Positions 24,236 through 32,306 of a DNA stretch of 32,306 bases are shown in pieces. Below the pieces are notes generated by a model, which saw only the letters and a program-made list of their open reading frames with translations, searched no databases and was not told where the DNA came from. Numbering within the stretch: the first letter of the stretch is position 1; the number at the start of each line of letters is the position of its first letter. The translations under genes and the position numbers were made by a program. Source of the stretch: Bifidobacterium breve (lineage in GTDB: Bacteria; Actinomycetota; Thermoleophilia; Solirubrobacterales; Solirubrobacteraceae); contig CAMDBT010000018.1 of the NCBI GenBank assembly GCA_945889475.1, forward strand, positions 1 to 32,306, written 5' to 3'.

Positions 24236-24850
24236 GTGCTAGCGTCGCCACTCGTGAACAGCTCAGTTTCGCAGAAAAGCACGCCCGGCTTCCTCGTAGC
24301 AGCGGTCCTGCTGGCGGCCGCGATCAGCGGCTGCGGCGGCTCCGGCGAGATGCAGGACGCCAGCGAGCCAAGCGGCAGCTACGAGGTAGCGATCTCGAAG
24401 GTCACATTCCCCCGCAAACAGGGCCTCGGCGAGACGTCAAAGCTCGTTATTACAGTGCAAAACACCGGCACGCATGAAGTCCCGGACATCACGATGACCG
24501 TCAACGGGCTCGATTACCGCACCACTGAGCCGGGTGTCGCAGACCCGGTTCGTCCAGTCTGGGTGGTCAATGCCGGCCCAATAAATGGCGCAACCGCCTA
24601 CGTCAATACTTGGGCGCTCGGGCCGCTCGCAGCGGGCGATGAGCGCAGCTTCATCTGGTCGCTCAGCGCAACCCAGCCCGGCACGCGGACGCTCGAATAT
24701 CGCGCCGGCGCGGGACTCAACGGCAAAGCGCGGGCGGTGACGGCAGGTGGCGGCGTTCCGGCCGGAACGCTGACAGTGAACGTCACTCGGCGCCCGCAGG
24801 ATTCGATCGTAGACCCCGCCACCGGGCAGGTCATACAGAAGGGCGAGTAG
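24236..24850 (+). CDS. Small lipoprotein, unknown function
   Basis: A 204-residue predicted lipoprotein: a hydrophobic signal (about 18-30) ends in the lipobox ISGC (30-33, lipidated Cys33) followed by GGSG and a short linker. The mature part (about 48-190) is beta-rich with a KLVITVQNTGTHEVPDI segment, typical of CARDB/immunoglobulin-like folds that recognise extracytoplasmic partners; the fold is inferred. GTG 24236 or GTG 24254 could be the start; neither has a clear Shine-Dalgarno. It is divergent from the mce unit, sharing its 146-bp upstream region, and convergent with the PII gene (8-bp gap). A link to lipid transport is only positional. Confidence 0.75.
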   Translation: MLASPLVNSSVSQKSTPGFLVAAVLLAAAISGCGGSGEMQDASEPSGSYEVAISKVTFPRKQGLGETSKLVITVQNTGTHEVPDITMTVNGLDYRTTEPGVADPVRPVWVVNAGPINGATAYVNTWALGPLAAGDERSFIWSLSATQPGTRTLEYRAGAGLNGKARAVTAGGGVPAGTLTVNVTRRPQDSIVDPATGQVIQKGE

Positions 24851-24858
24851 GCGGCCGG

Positions 24859-25230
24859 CTACTTCGGCTCGTCGGCAGCTTCGGGGTGGGCCTGCAGAAC
24901 CTCTTCACCGGACTCGCCGGTGCGGACCCGGTAGGCCTCATCAACCGGCATGATGAAGACCTTGCCGTCACCGACGGCGCCGGTACGACCGTGCTTGAGA
25001 ATCGACTCGACGACAGCCTCGACGTCGGCGTCGGAGACGACACAGTTGATCTGCACCTTGGGCCGGAGGTAGTTGGTCAGTTCTGCACCTCGGTAGGTCT
25101 CGACGATCCCCTTCTGACGGCCCGATCCCTTGACCTCGAGAACCGTCATCGAAGGGAAGCCCAGCGCTAATAGCTCGAGTCGGATTGGCTCGAATGCCTC
25201 GTGGCGGATGATCGCTTCAATCTTCTTCAT
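24859..25230 (-). CDS. glnB: PII nitrogen regulatory protein with Leu at position 51
   Basis: A 123-residue PII protein. MKKIEAIIRH opens the fold, GRQKG (37-41) begins the T-loop with ligand residues Gln39 and Lys40, and the VGDGKVFIMPVDEAYRVRTGE block (about 88-108) is the B/C-loop signature. The T-loop reads TYRGAEL where most GlnB/GlnK read LYRGAEY, so residue 51, the usual uridylylation or adenylylation Tyr, is Leu. Tyr46 and Arg47 remain; Arg47 plugs the ammonia channel in the GlnK-AmtB complex. The tail is about 11 residues longer than usual. AAGGAG lies 9 nt before ATG 25230; the longer open frame to 25374 is not used. It starts 25 bp after amt, so the two form an operon. Confidence 0.95.
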   Translation of the reverse strand: MKKIEAIIRHEAFEPIRLELLALGFPSMTVLEVKGSGRQKGIVETYRGAELTNYLRPKVQINCVVSDADVEAVVESILKHGRTGAVGDGKVFIMPVDEAYRVRTGESGEEVLQAHPEAADEPK

Positions 25231-25255
25231 TTCGCAAGCTCCTTTTAGCTGCCTA

Positions 25256-26686
25256 TCAGGATACGCCCGGAGAACGCAGCCGGGGCGCCGCACCGTAACC
25301 GACCAGCTCCGGTGCCGGAATGAACTGTTCCGGGTAGCCGTACATGCCGTGCTCGGAGATATCGAGCCCCGCATCTTCTTCGGCCTCGGTTACGCGCAGG
25401 CCGTAACTCTTCTTGATCACCCAAAAGGTGGCGTAACTGGTGAGGAAGACGAAGGCGAAAACGACCACCACGCCGATCGCCTGGTCACCGAGTTGGCCAA
25501 GTGAGCCTGTGTAGACCAGCCCGCCTTCACCGACCGCGTTGTATTCGGCCAGGATCGGCAGCGTGAAGAGGCCGCAGGAGAGCGTCCCCCAAACGCCACA
25601 GAGGCCGTGAGCGGTCAGCGCGCCGACCGGGTCGTCGAGCCGCTTGTCGATCGCGTACACCCCAAGCGGCACTATGCAGCCAGCGATCAAGCCGATTACG
25701 ACGCCAGCCCACGGAGCCACGTAGCCTGAAGGCGCGGTGATCGCGACTAGCGCGCCGATCATCCCGTTGCCAGCCATGCCGATGTCGATCGTGCGCGTCT
25801 TCAGCCAACTAATCAGCAGCGCGCCGATCGTGCCAGCCCCCGCCGCGAGCAGCGTAACGAGCGCCACCTCTGTGAAGCGACCGTCCATCGCGCCGAGCGT
25901 TGAACCGGGGTTGAAACCGAACCAGCCGAGCAGCAGGATAATCACGCCAAGGCCGAAGAGCGGCATGTTATGCCCGGGGATTGCCCGCGGGCGCCCCTCA
26001 GCGTCGTACTTGCCCTTGCGCGCCCCGAGCAGCAGCAGCACGGCCAGTCCGGCGGTCGCGCCGACGAGGTGGACGGCGGTCGAACCGGCGAAGTCCTGCA
26101 TCCCAAGGTTGGCCTGCAGCCAGCCGCCACCGAAGACCCAGCCTGAGGCGATCGGATAGATCAGCCCGGCGAAGATGACGGCGAAGATCACGTAGACGCC
26201 AAACTTGATCCGCTCCAGAGTCGTTCCCCAAACGATCGCCAGCGAGACGGCGCAGAACGTGAACTGGAAGAACCACTTCGATTCGATCGTCGCGTCGGAG
26301 AAACCCATCACCGGAAATGCGGTCGATGGATCACCGTAGTCGCGCAGGAAGAACCCTTCGCTGCCGATGATCTTGCCGCTTGCACCGCCGAAGGCGAGCG
26401 CAAAGCCAACCGCCCAGTAGACGATTGCCGCGATCGACAAGTTGGTCAGGATCTTGGCGACGATCGTGCCGGCGTTCTTGCCGCGCGAGAAACCGATCTC
26501 CAGTAGCGCGAAGCCGGCCTGCATGAAAAGCACAAGGCAGGCTGCGATGAAGACCCAAAGCGAGTTGATCCCGACCGTGTCAGGGACCCCAACTGCGTCA
26601 AAGACGTCTGCCGACGCGACGGTCGGTGCGGCAAGCAGCATCACGGCGCTGGTGGTTGCGGTGGTGGCCAGTGCAGAGCGCTTCAT
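25256..26686 (-). CDS. amt: Ammonium transporter (Amt/MEP/Rh)
   Basis: A 476-residue Amt protein with a signal-like N-terminus (1-26) and about eleven membrane helices. The twin pore histidines are His206 (STAVHLVGA) and His360 (LTAHGLCGVWG), and DIGMAGNGMIGALVAIT precedes the latter. The protein conducts ammonium into the cell as a trimer; PII binds its cytoplasmic face. ATG 26686 is set by GGAGGT immediately upstream; the frame is open to 27256 but that would run into the divergent glutamine synthetase gene. The C-terminal cytoplasmic tail (about 440-476) is Glu/Pro-rich. PII follows at 25 bp. Confidence 0.96.
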   Translation of the reverse strand: MKRSALATTATTSAVMLLAAPTVASADVFDAVGVPDTVGINSLWVFIAACLVLFMQAGFALLEIGFSRGKNAGTIVAKILTNLSIAAIVYWAVGFALAFGGASGKIIGSEGFFLRDYGDPSTAFPVMGFSDATIESKWFFQFTFCAVSLAIVWGTTLERIKFGVYVIFAVIFAGLIYPIASGWVFGGGWLQANLGMQDFAGSTAVHLVGATAGLAVLLLLGARKGKYDAEGRPRAIPGHNMPLFGLGVIILLLGWFGFNPGSTLGAMDGRFTEVALVTLLAAGAGTIGALLISWLKTRTIDIGMAGNGMIGALVAITAPSGYVAPWAGVVIGLIAGCIVPLGVYAIDKRLDDPVGALTAHGLCGVWGTLSCGLFTLPILAEYNAVGEGGLVYTGSLGQLGDQAIGVVVVFAFVFLTSYATFWVIKKSYGLRVTEAEEDAGLDISEHGMYGYPEQFIPAPELVGYGAAPRLRSPGVS

Positions 26687-26808
26687 GGGACCTCCAGATC
26701 GAATTGACCGGAAGTGTTGCGCTGAATCGGTCAGGCGCCATTGGCCGCAGGTAGAAAGATCGGCCCCAGCAGCTCGCCAATCTGGAGAATCGCGCCGCTC
26801 ACACCTCG

Positions 26809-26898
26809 CTCCCTGTTGGGAGTACCGCGCAGCACGCGGTTTAGACATCGGGATAACGTGGTTGGGCGAGATCACTTCTAGTCTCGTCACATGAGACT
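26809..26898. promoter_or_regulatory. amt / glutamine synthetase divergent regulatory region
   Basis: The 252 bp between the two start codons hold three perfect short inverted repeats: CTCCC-TGTT-GGGAG (26809-26822), ACCGCG-CAGCA-CGCGGT (26824-26840) and AGTCTC-GTCACAT-GAGACT (26880-26898). The last contains GTCAC, resembling half of a GlnR-type GTnAC box, but I could not find a full GlnR repeat. I see no confident -35/-10 pair. The repeats may be operators or leader hairpins for either gene. Confidence 0.4.
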
Positions 26899-26938
26899 CG
26901 CGCGAAGAGCGTGAAAACCGACAAATCTGGAGATCACG

Positions 26939-29089
26939 ATGGCTTCGAAAACCCGTCAGCAGAACGTAACCGCAGCCCAGTGGGCGGCAGGTGGAGGTGG
27001 CAGCGGCCAGTCCGACATCACCGAATCGGCGGCCGCGATCTACGGCGAGAATGTCTTCAACACCGCGGCTCAGCAAGCGCGCCTGCCGAAGGCCGTCTTC
27101 AGCAAGCTGCAGAAGACGCTGGCCGACGGCGCGCCGCTCGACCCGGCCCTCGCTGACGCGATCGCCGAGGCGATGCGGATCTGGGCGATGGAGCACGGCG
27201 CGACCCACTTCACGCACTGGTTCCAGCCGCTGACGAACATGACAGCCGAGAAGCACGACTCGTTCTTCGAGCCGGTCGGCGACGGCACTGCGATCGCCAA
27301 CTTCTCAGGTAAGGAGCTGATCCAAGGAGAGCCGGACGCCTCCTCATTCCCGACCGGAGGCATCCGCGCGACCTTCGAGGCCCGCGGCTATACCGCTTGG
27401 GACCCGACCTCGCCGGCTTTCATCCTCGAGAACCCGAACGGTTCGGTGCTCTGCATCCCGACCGCATTTGTCTCCTGGACCGGAGAGGCGCTAGATCACA
27501 AGACACCGCTGCTGCGCTCGATGGATTCGCTCTCAAGCGTCGCGCTGCGGGCCTTGGCGCTGTTTGGCGAGAAGGCCGCCACGCGGGTCTTCACGACAGT
27601 TGGCCCGGAACAGGAGTACTTCCTGATCGATGAGCAGTACTTCTACGAGCGTCCCGACCTCTACACAACCGGCCGCACGCTCTTCGGCGCCAAGCCGCCG
27701 AAGGGCCATGAGCTCGACGAGCATTACTTCGGCACCATCCCTGAACGCGTCCTAGCCTGCATGCTCGAAACCGAGCGTGAGCTGCAGCGCCTCGGCGTGC
27801 CGGTCAAGACGCGCCACAACGAGGTCGCCCCTTCGCAGTACGAGTTAGCGCCGATCTTCGAAAACTCGAATGTCGGCTCCGACCACCAACAGCTGACGAT
27901 GCAGGTGCTCGAGAACGTCGCTCGTCGCTATGGCCTTGTCTGCCTGATGCACGAGAAGCCGTTTGCTGGCGTCAACGGTTCGGGCAAGCACAACAACTGG
28001 TCGATGGGTACCGATAGCGGCCAGAACCTGCTTGAGCCAGGTGACACACCGGCCGAGAACATCCAGTTCCTATTCTTCTGCGTCGCCGTTATCGCCGCCG
28101 TCGACCGCCACCAGGAGTTGCTGCGAGCGAGCGTCGCGAACGTTGGTCAAGACCACCGCCTCGGCGCTAACGAGGCGCCGCCGGCGATTATCTCGATCTT
28201 CCTCGGCCGCGAGCTTGAGCGAGCGTTCAACGCCGTCGCTTCGGGCAAGGCGGCCGACAGCGCGGCCGGTAACTTCCTCGGCCTTGGCACGCCGGTGCTG
28301 CCGCCGCTGCCGCTCCATGGCGGCGACCGCAACCGCACCTCGCCATTCGCCTTCACAGGCAACAAGTTCGAATTCCGCGCGCTCGGCTCAAGCATGTCGC
28401 TGGGCTTCGTCAACACGGCGCTGAACACGATCGTCGCCGAGTCGATCGACATCATGGTCGACGAGGTTGAGGCCGCAAAGAAAAAGGGCAAGAAGCGCCC
28501 CGACGCGATCCTCGAGACAATCAAAAAGAACTGGAAAGCGCACAACCGGATCGTCTTTGACGGCGACGGATACGCCGACGCATGGCAGCAGGAGGCCGCC
28601 AAGCGTGGCCTCGCCAACCTGCGCACGACGCCCGACGCGCTGCCGTGGCTGGTCGCGAAGTCGACGATTCAGGTGTTCGAGCAGTACGACGTGCTCAACG
28701 AGCGCGAGCTCGAAGCCCGCTTCGAGGTCGCGGTCGAGCAGTACTCGACGAAACTCAACATCGAAGCCGAGACCGCTGCCTCGATCGCACGGACGATGAT
28801 CATGCCTGCCGCCGTGCGCTACTTGGCGGAGTGCAAGCAGGCGGGGATGACGTCGCTCGCGAGCCAACTGAAGTCGGCGGCCGACGAGCTGCTCAAGCGA
28901 CTCGCCGTGCTCGAGAAGGCCAACGCCAACCATCCGGCGCTGGAAGGCCTCAAGGAGGCCGAATTCATGCGCGACAAGGTGATCCCGGCGATGGACAAGA
29001 CACGCGAGACCGCAGACCAGTTGGAGCGGCTCGTGGCCGACGATCTGTGGCCGCTTCCGAAGTACTCGGAGATGCTCTTCATCAAGTAG
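26939..29089 (+). CDS. glnN: Type III glutamine synthetase
   Basis: A 716-residue glutamine synthetase of the GSIII class, which is much longer than the ~470-residue type I enzyme. It makes glutamine from glutamate, ammonia and ATP as a cytosolic dodecamer. Class features: the N-terminal GSIII domain (about 33-195), catalytic GPEQEYF (222-228), [14 protein letters not shown] (292-305), the [13 protein letters not shown]/glutamate loop (346-355), [16 protein letters not shown] and the long C-terminal helical GSIII domain. Start ATG 26939 has GGAG 8 nt upstream. The first 25 residues include a Gly-rich stretch. It is divergent from amt-PII, forming a nitrogen module. GSIII lacks the adenylylation control of GSI, so regulation is probably transcriptional or by PII-type effectors. 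Confidence 0.96.
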   Translation: MASKTRQQNVTAAQWAAGGGGSGQSDITESAAAIYGENVFNTAAQQARLPKAVFSKLQKTLADGAPLDPALADAIAEAMRIWAMEHGATHFTHWFQPLTNMTAEKHDSFFEPVGDGTAIANFSGKELIQGEPDASSFPTGGIRATFEARGYTAWDPTSPAFILENPNGSVLCIPTAFVSWTGEALDHKTPLLRSMDSLSSVALRALALFGEKAATRVFTTVGPEQEYFLIDEQYFYERPDLYTTGRTLFGAKPPKGHELDEHYFGTIPERVLACMLETERELQRLGVPVKTRHNEVAPSQYELAPIFENSNVGSDHQQLTMQVLENVARRYGLVCLMHEKPFAGVNGSGKHNNWSMGTDSGQNLLEPGDTPAENIQFLFFCVAVIAAVDRHQELLRASVANVGQDHRLGANEAPPAIISIFLGRELERAFNAVASGKAADSAAGNFLGLGTPVLPPLPLHGGDRNRTSPFAFTGNKFEFRALGSSMSLGFVNTALNTIVAESIDIMVDEVEAAKKKGKKRPDAILETIKKNWKAHNRIVFDGDGYADAWQQEAAKRGLANLRTTPDALPWLVAKSTIQVFEQYDVLNERELEARFEVAVEQYSTKLNIEAETAASIARTMIMPAAVRYLAECKQAGMTSLASQLKSAADELLKRLAVLEKANANHPALEGLKEAEFMRDKVIPAMDKTRETADQLERLVADDLWPLPKYSEMLFIK

Positions 29090-29115
29090 TTGGGGCTTTG
29101 AGAAGCAGCCGTGCG

Positions 29116-29139
29116 ACCTTGACACGGTTATGTCAAGGT
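29116..29139 (+). terminator. Candidate terminator of the glutamine synthetase gene
   Basis: ACCTTGACA-CGGTTA-TGTCAAGGT is a perfect 9-bp inverted repeat with a 6-nt loop, 26 bp after the stop codon, followed by TGCTCCTTTTGC. The stem is adequate but the T tract is broken, so it is a moderate intrinsic terminator; it could equally be an operator for metH. Confidence 0.5.
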
Positions 29140-29151
29140 TGCTCCTTTTGC

Positions 29152-29160
29152 TGCTAATCT
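29152..29160 (+). promoter_or_regulatory. Candidate extended -10 of metH
   Basis: TG-C-TAATCT is an extended -10 element ending 8 bp before the metH ATG. A start site at or within a few bases of the ATG would give a leaderless mRNA, consistent with no usable Shine-Dalgarno before the ATG. No clear -35 at the right distance. Confidence 0.35.
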
Positions 29161-29168
29161 TGGGGCCG

Positions 29169-32100
29169 ATGCGCGACTATCTGGCGGCAATCAACCAGCG
29201 CGTCGTCGTCTTCGACGGAGCCATGGGCGCGACGCTTGAGCAGTTTGACCTCTCGGCCGAGGATTATGGCGGCCTTGCTGGCAAGTGCCACGAGGCGCTG
29301 ATCCTCAACCGCCCAGATGTAATCGAAGGTGTCCACACGTCAATGGTCGATGCTGGCGCCGAGGTCGTCCAGACCGACAGCTTCCAAGCCAGCCGCCTGA
29401 AGCTCGACGAGTGGGGACTTGGCGAGCACACAATCGAAATCAACCGCCGCGCCGCCGAGATCGCCCGCGCCGCTGTCGGTGAAGATCGCTTCGTCGCCGG
29501 CTCAATCGGCCCGACCGGGCAGCTCCCCTCGTCCGACGACCCGACGCTGGGCGCTATCTCCTTCCGACAGCTAGTGGCGATCTTCGAGGAGCAGTCGCGG
29601 GGACTGCTCGAAGGCGGCGTCGACCTGCTGGTGATCGAAACTGCGCAGGACATACTCGAAGTGAAGGCAGCGATCTTCGGCGCCCGCGAGGCGTTCGTGA
29701 CGGCCGGGCGCTCGGTACCAATCCAGAGCTCGGTCTCGCTGCTGCCGAACGGCGGCAAGATGCTGCTCGGCACCGACATCGACGCAGTGCTGACGACGCT
29801 CGAAGCGCTGAAGGTAGACGCGATTGGACTCAACTGCTCAACCGGACCAGAGGACATGCGCGACGCGATCCGCTTCCTCGGCGAATTCTCGCCGGTGCCG
29901 ATTCAGTGCATCCCCAATGCCGGACTGCCACTGCAGGGACCGGATGGCGAAACGATCTTCCCTGAAACGCCCGAGGCGCTGGCCGAGATTCTCGGCGAGT
30001 TTGTTGAGCGTTACGGGGTCGGAATCGTCGGTGGCTGCTGCGGCACAACACCGGCGCACATCGCTGCGATCGTCGAGCGCTGCGGCGGCAGGCCTGTATC
30101 GCCGCGCCCCGCCCCGCGCGCGCCGCGGCTGAGCTCAATGATGGCCGCGACGGCGCTAGTGCAGGACCCAACTCCGACGATCGTCGGCGAGCGCGTCAAC
30201 TCGCAAGGCTCGCGAAAGGCGAAAGAGCTGCTGCTGGCCGACGATTACCAGGGCCTCGTGCAGATCGCTGAAGACCAAGTCGAGGGCGGCGCTCATGTGC
30301 TCGATCTTTGCGTCGCATTGACCGAGCGCGAGGATGAGGACGAGCAGATGCGTCAGGTCGCAAAGCGCGTATCGCTGACGCAGCCAACGCCGCTGCAGAT
30401 CGACTCGACCGAACCGTCGGTAATCGCGGCCGCCCTCGACCAGATCCCCGGCCGCGCGATCGTGAACTCGATCAACCTTGAAGCCGGCCGCGACAAGCTC
30501 GACAGCGTCGTACCGACCGCCGTTCAGCACGGCGCTGCAGTTATTGCGCTGACGATCGACGAGGTCGGGATGGCGAAGACAGCCGAACGCAAGGTTGAGA
30601 TCGCGTTGCGGCTGAAGCAGCTCTGCTGCGACGAGCACGGGCTCGACCCAGAGCTGCTGATCTTCGACGCGCTGACCTTCACGCTGACGACAGGCGACGA
30701 GGAGTGGAGGCCTTCGGCGGTCGAAACAATTGCAGGGATTCGGCGGATCAAGGCTGAGATCCCCGGCGTCAAGACCTCGCTCGGCGTATCGAACGTCTCG
30801 TTCGGCGTCTCGCCCAGCGCCCGCGCAGTACTCAACTCGGTCTTCCTCCATCACTGCGTCGATGCCGGTCTTGATCTGGCGATGGTCAACCCCAACCACA
30901 TCACCCCCTATGGCGAGATTTCCGATCAGGAGCGCGTGCTGGCCGACGACCTCGTCTTCAACCGTCGCGAGGATGCACTCGAGCTGTTCATCAACCACTT
31001 TGAGTCGCGCAGCGATGAGGACGAGGAGACCGAGAAGGCCGATCCAACCGAGGGGATGGAGCCGGAAGAGGCGCTCCACTTCCACATTCTGCGCCGACGC
31101 AGGGAAGGCGTTGAGGATTGGATCGACCGTTCGGTCGAAAAAATCGGCGCCGTGCCAACGCTCAACGAGGTGCTGCTGCCGGCGATGAAGGAGGTCGGCG
31201 ACAAATTCGGCGCCGGTGAGCTGATCCTCCCGTTCGTCCTGCAGTCGGCCGAAGTGATGAAGCGGGCCGTCGCGCGGCTTGAAAACTTCCTTGATCGGAT
31301 CGAGGGCTACTCGAAGGGCACCGTGGTGCTGGCGACCGTCTTCGGCGACGTTCACGACATCGGCAAGTCGCTCGTCAACACGATCCTGACAAACAACGGC
31401 TACACCGTTATCGACCTTGGCAAGCAGGTGCCGATCCAAACGATCCTCGAAGCGGCGAAGGAGCACAAGGCGACCGCGATCGGCCTCAGTGCGCTGCTGG
31501 TTTCGACCTCCAAGCAGATGCCGCTCTGCATCGGCGAGCTGCAAAGCCAAGGGCTTGACTACCCGGTCTTGATCGGCGGCGCGGCGATCAACAAGGATTT
31601 CGGCCTACGCGCGCTCTACCCCGGCGGCCGTGAGTCGGACGAGATTTACGAGCCCGGCGTCTTCTTCTGCAAGGACGCCTTCGAAGGACTGGCAAAGATG
31701 GATGCGCTGGTCGAGCCCGAGCAACGCGCAGCGCTAGTCGCCGAGCTGCGCGCCGACGCGCTGGCGCTGCGCCAGAAAGGCCCGGAGCCTGAAGCACTGC
31801 CAACCGATGACGACAGCGTCCGTTCGGCTGCCAGCACCGACGTTCCGGTGCCGACGCCGCCCTGGTGGGGAGTGCAAGAGCTGCCGATCGAGATGGATGC
31901 GCTCTACCACCACCTCGACACGCACGTCCTGTTCAAGCTCCATTGGGGTGGCCGCGGTGTCAAGGGCGATGCCTGGACAGAGCTACTCGCGAACGACTTC
32001 AGACCGCGGCTGGAGCGGATGTGGGCAGAGCAGGACTACCTGCGCCCGCGCGCACTGCTCGGCTACTTCCCCTGCTACTCGGAGGGCAACGAGATCGTCG

Positions 32101-32306
32101 TCCTCGACCCGGGCGACCGGGAGACCGTTCTAACTCGTTTTCTCTGCCCGCGCCAACCCGGCCACGACCGCATCTGCGTAGCCGACTTCTACCGTCCAAA
32201 GGCCTCCGGCGAGCTTGACGTAGTCGCGCTGCAGGCCGTAACCGCTGGCGCCGAAGTGACCGACCTGATGGCGCAACTAGAGGACCAGGGCGAGTACTCC
32301 GAGCAG
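29169..32306 (+). CDS. metH: Cobalamin-dependent methionine synthase (3' partial)
   Basis: The frame is open from ATG 29169 to the window end: 1046 codons, no stop, so perhaps 130-180 residues are missing. MetH transfers a methyl group from methyl-tetrahydrofolate via cobalamin to homocysteine. Domains in order: homocysteine-binding (1-305) with zinc ligands Cys223, Cys290 and Cys291 (GGCCGT); pterin-binding from about 334 (GERVNSQGS); cap and cobalamin domain (about 650-850) with DVHDIG and cobalt-ligand His729; and the reactivation domain from about 898, including RALLGYFP, which binds AdoMet and rescues oxidised cobalamin. The start is supported by the N-terminal VVFDGAMGATLEQ motif, family-typical near residue 15. 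No B12 or SAM riboswitch fits in the 79-bp upstream region. Confidence 0.96.
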   Translation, partial: MRDYLAAINQRVVVFDGAMGATLEQFDLSAEDYGGLAGKCHEALILNRPDVIEGVHTSMVDAGAEVVQTDSFQASRLKLDEWGLGEHTIEINRRAAEIARAAVGEDRFVAGSIGPTGQLPSSDDPTLGAISFRQLVAIFEEQSRGLLEGGVDLLVIETAQDILEVKAAIFGAREAFVTAGRSVPIQSSVSLLPNGGKMLLGTDIDAVLTTLEALKVDAIGLNCSTGPEDMRDAIRFLGEFSPVPIQCIPNAGLPLQGPDGETIFPETPEALAEILGEFVERYGVGIVGGCCGTTPAHIAAIVERCGGRPVSPRPAPRAPRLSSMMAATALVQDPTPTIVGERVNSQGSRKAKELLLADDYQGLVQIAEDQVEGGAHVLDLCVALTEREDEDEQMRQVAKRVSLTQPTPLQIDSTEPSVIAAALDQIPGRAIVNSINLEAGRDKLDSVVPTAVQHGAAVIALTIDEVGMAKTAERKVEIALRLKQLCCDEHGLDPELLIFDALTFTLTTGDEEWRPSAVETIAGIRRIKAEIPGVKTSLGVSNVSFGVSPSARAVLNSVFLHHCVDAGLDLAMVNPNHITPYGEISDQERVLADDLVFNRREDALELFINHFESRSDEDEETEKADPTEGMEPEEALHFHILRRRREGVEDWIDRSVEKIGAVPTLNEVLLPAMKEVGDKFGAGELILPFVLQSAEVMKRAVARLENFLDRIEGYSKGTVVLATVFGDVHDIGKSLVNTILTNNGYTVIDLGKQVPIQTILEAAKEHKATAIGLSALLVSTSKQMPLCIGELQSQGLDYPVLIGGAAINKDFGLRALYPGGRESDEIYEPGVFFCKDAFEGLAKMDALVEPEQRAALVAELRADALALRQKGPEPEALPTDDDSVRSAASTDVPVPTPPWWGVQELPIEMDALYHHLDTHVLFKLHWGGRGVKGDAWTELLANDFRPRLERMWAEQDYLRPRALLGYFPCYSEGNEIVVLDPGDRETVLTRFLCPRQPGHDRICVADFYRPKASGELDVVALQAVTAGAEVTDLMAQLEDQGEYSEQ

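Noticed and set aside
26860-26930. Possible full GlnR box upstream of the glutamine synthetase
   Set aside because: Only half-site-like GTCAC is present; the GAAAC partners at 6-bp spacing are missing.
29090-29168. Cobalamin or SAM riboswitch upstream of metH
   Set aside because: The region is only 79 bp and shows none of the conserved boxes; only a simple inverted repeat is present.
30156-31550. A 464-codon open frame antisense to metH
   Set aside because: It lies entirely opposite the strongly supported metH pterin and cobalamin domains and has no family features.

Overview
The window (about 64% G+C by eye) looks like a chromosomal segment of a high-GC actinobacterium, most likely class Thermoleophilia (Solirubrobacterales-like). 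This is inferred from the actinobacterial mIHF-type nucleoid protein, a six-gene mycobacterium-style mce locus, type III glutamine synthetase, and several small families I associate with that group. I see no IS elements, phage genes, CRISPR arrays, tRNAs or rRNAs.

Layout. (1) 1-5.5 kb: the 3' part of a CoxE-type VWA gene converges on an EthA-like flavin monooxygenase. Next come a cold-shock gene with a UUCG-loop terminator, an orphan NMT1/THI5-type substrate-binding lipoprotein, a small membrane protein, and a GNAT/YghO-type acyltransferase. (2) 5.5-7.4 kb: a serine-palmitoyltransferase-like alpha-oxoamine synthase, divergent from the acyltransferase with only 14 bp between start codons; then a gene-free stretch with a possible structured leader RNA, then mIHF. 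(3) 7.4-24.1 kb: fifteen tightly packed minus-strand genes that read as one long transcription unit: two YrbE/MlaE permeases, an Mkl/MlaF ATPase, six MCE proteins, an MMPL exporter, a membrane-anchored thioredoxin-fold protein lacking CXXC, a B3/4-domain protein, two small conserved unknowns and a VOC protein. (4) 24.2-29.1 kb: a small lipoprotein, then a nitrogen module (amt-PII on minus, type III glutamine synthetase on plus, divergent promoters). (5) 29.2 kb to the end: cobalamin-dependent methionine synthase metH, cut by the window edge.

How the genes work together. The mce block should build a Mce1-like complex: a YrbE heterodimer and ATPase in or at the membrane, and a hexamer of six different MCE subunits forming a lipid channel outside it. 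The MMPL protein adds a second lipid-type transporter in the same unit. All six MCE subunits carry a pair of cysteines in their C-terminal region, and the unit also encodes an odd thioredoxin-fold protein. That combination is the most interesting system here. The nitrogen module couples ammonium uptake (Amt), PII control and glutamine synthesis; its PII has Leu at position 51 in place of the modifiable Tyr but keeps Arg47. The synthase/acyltransferase pair is a candidate for the first and acylation steps of a sphingolipid-like pathway.
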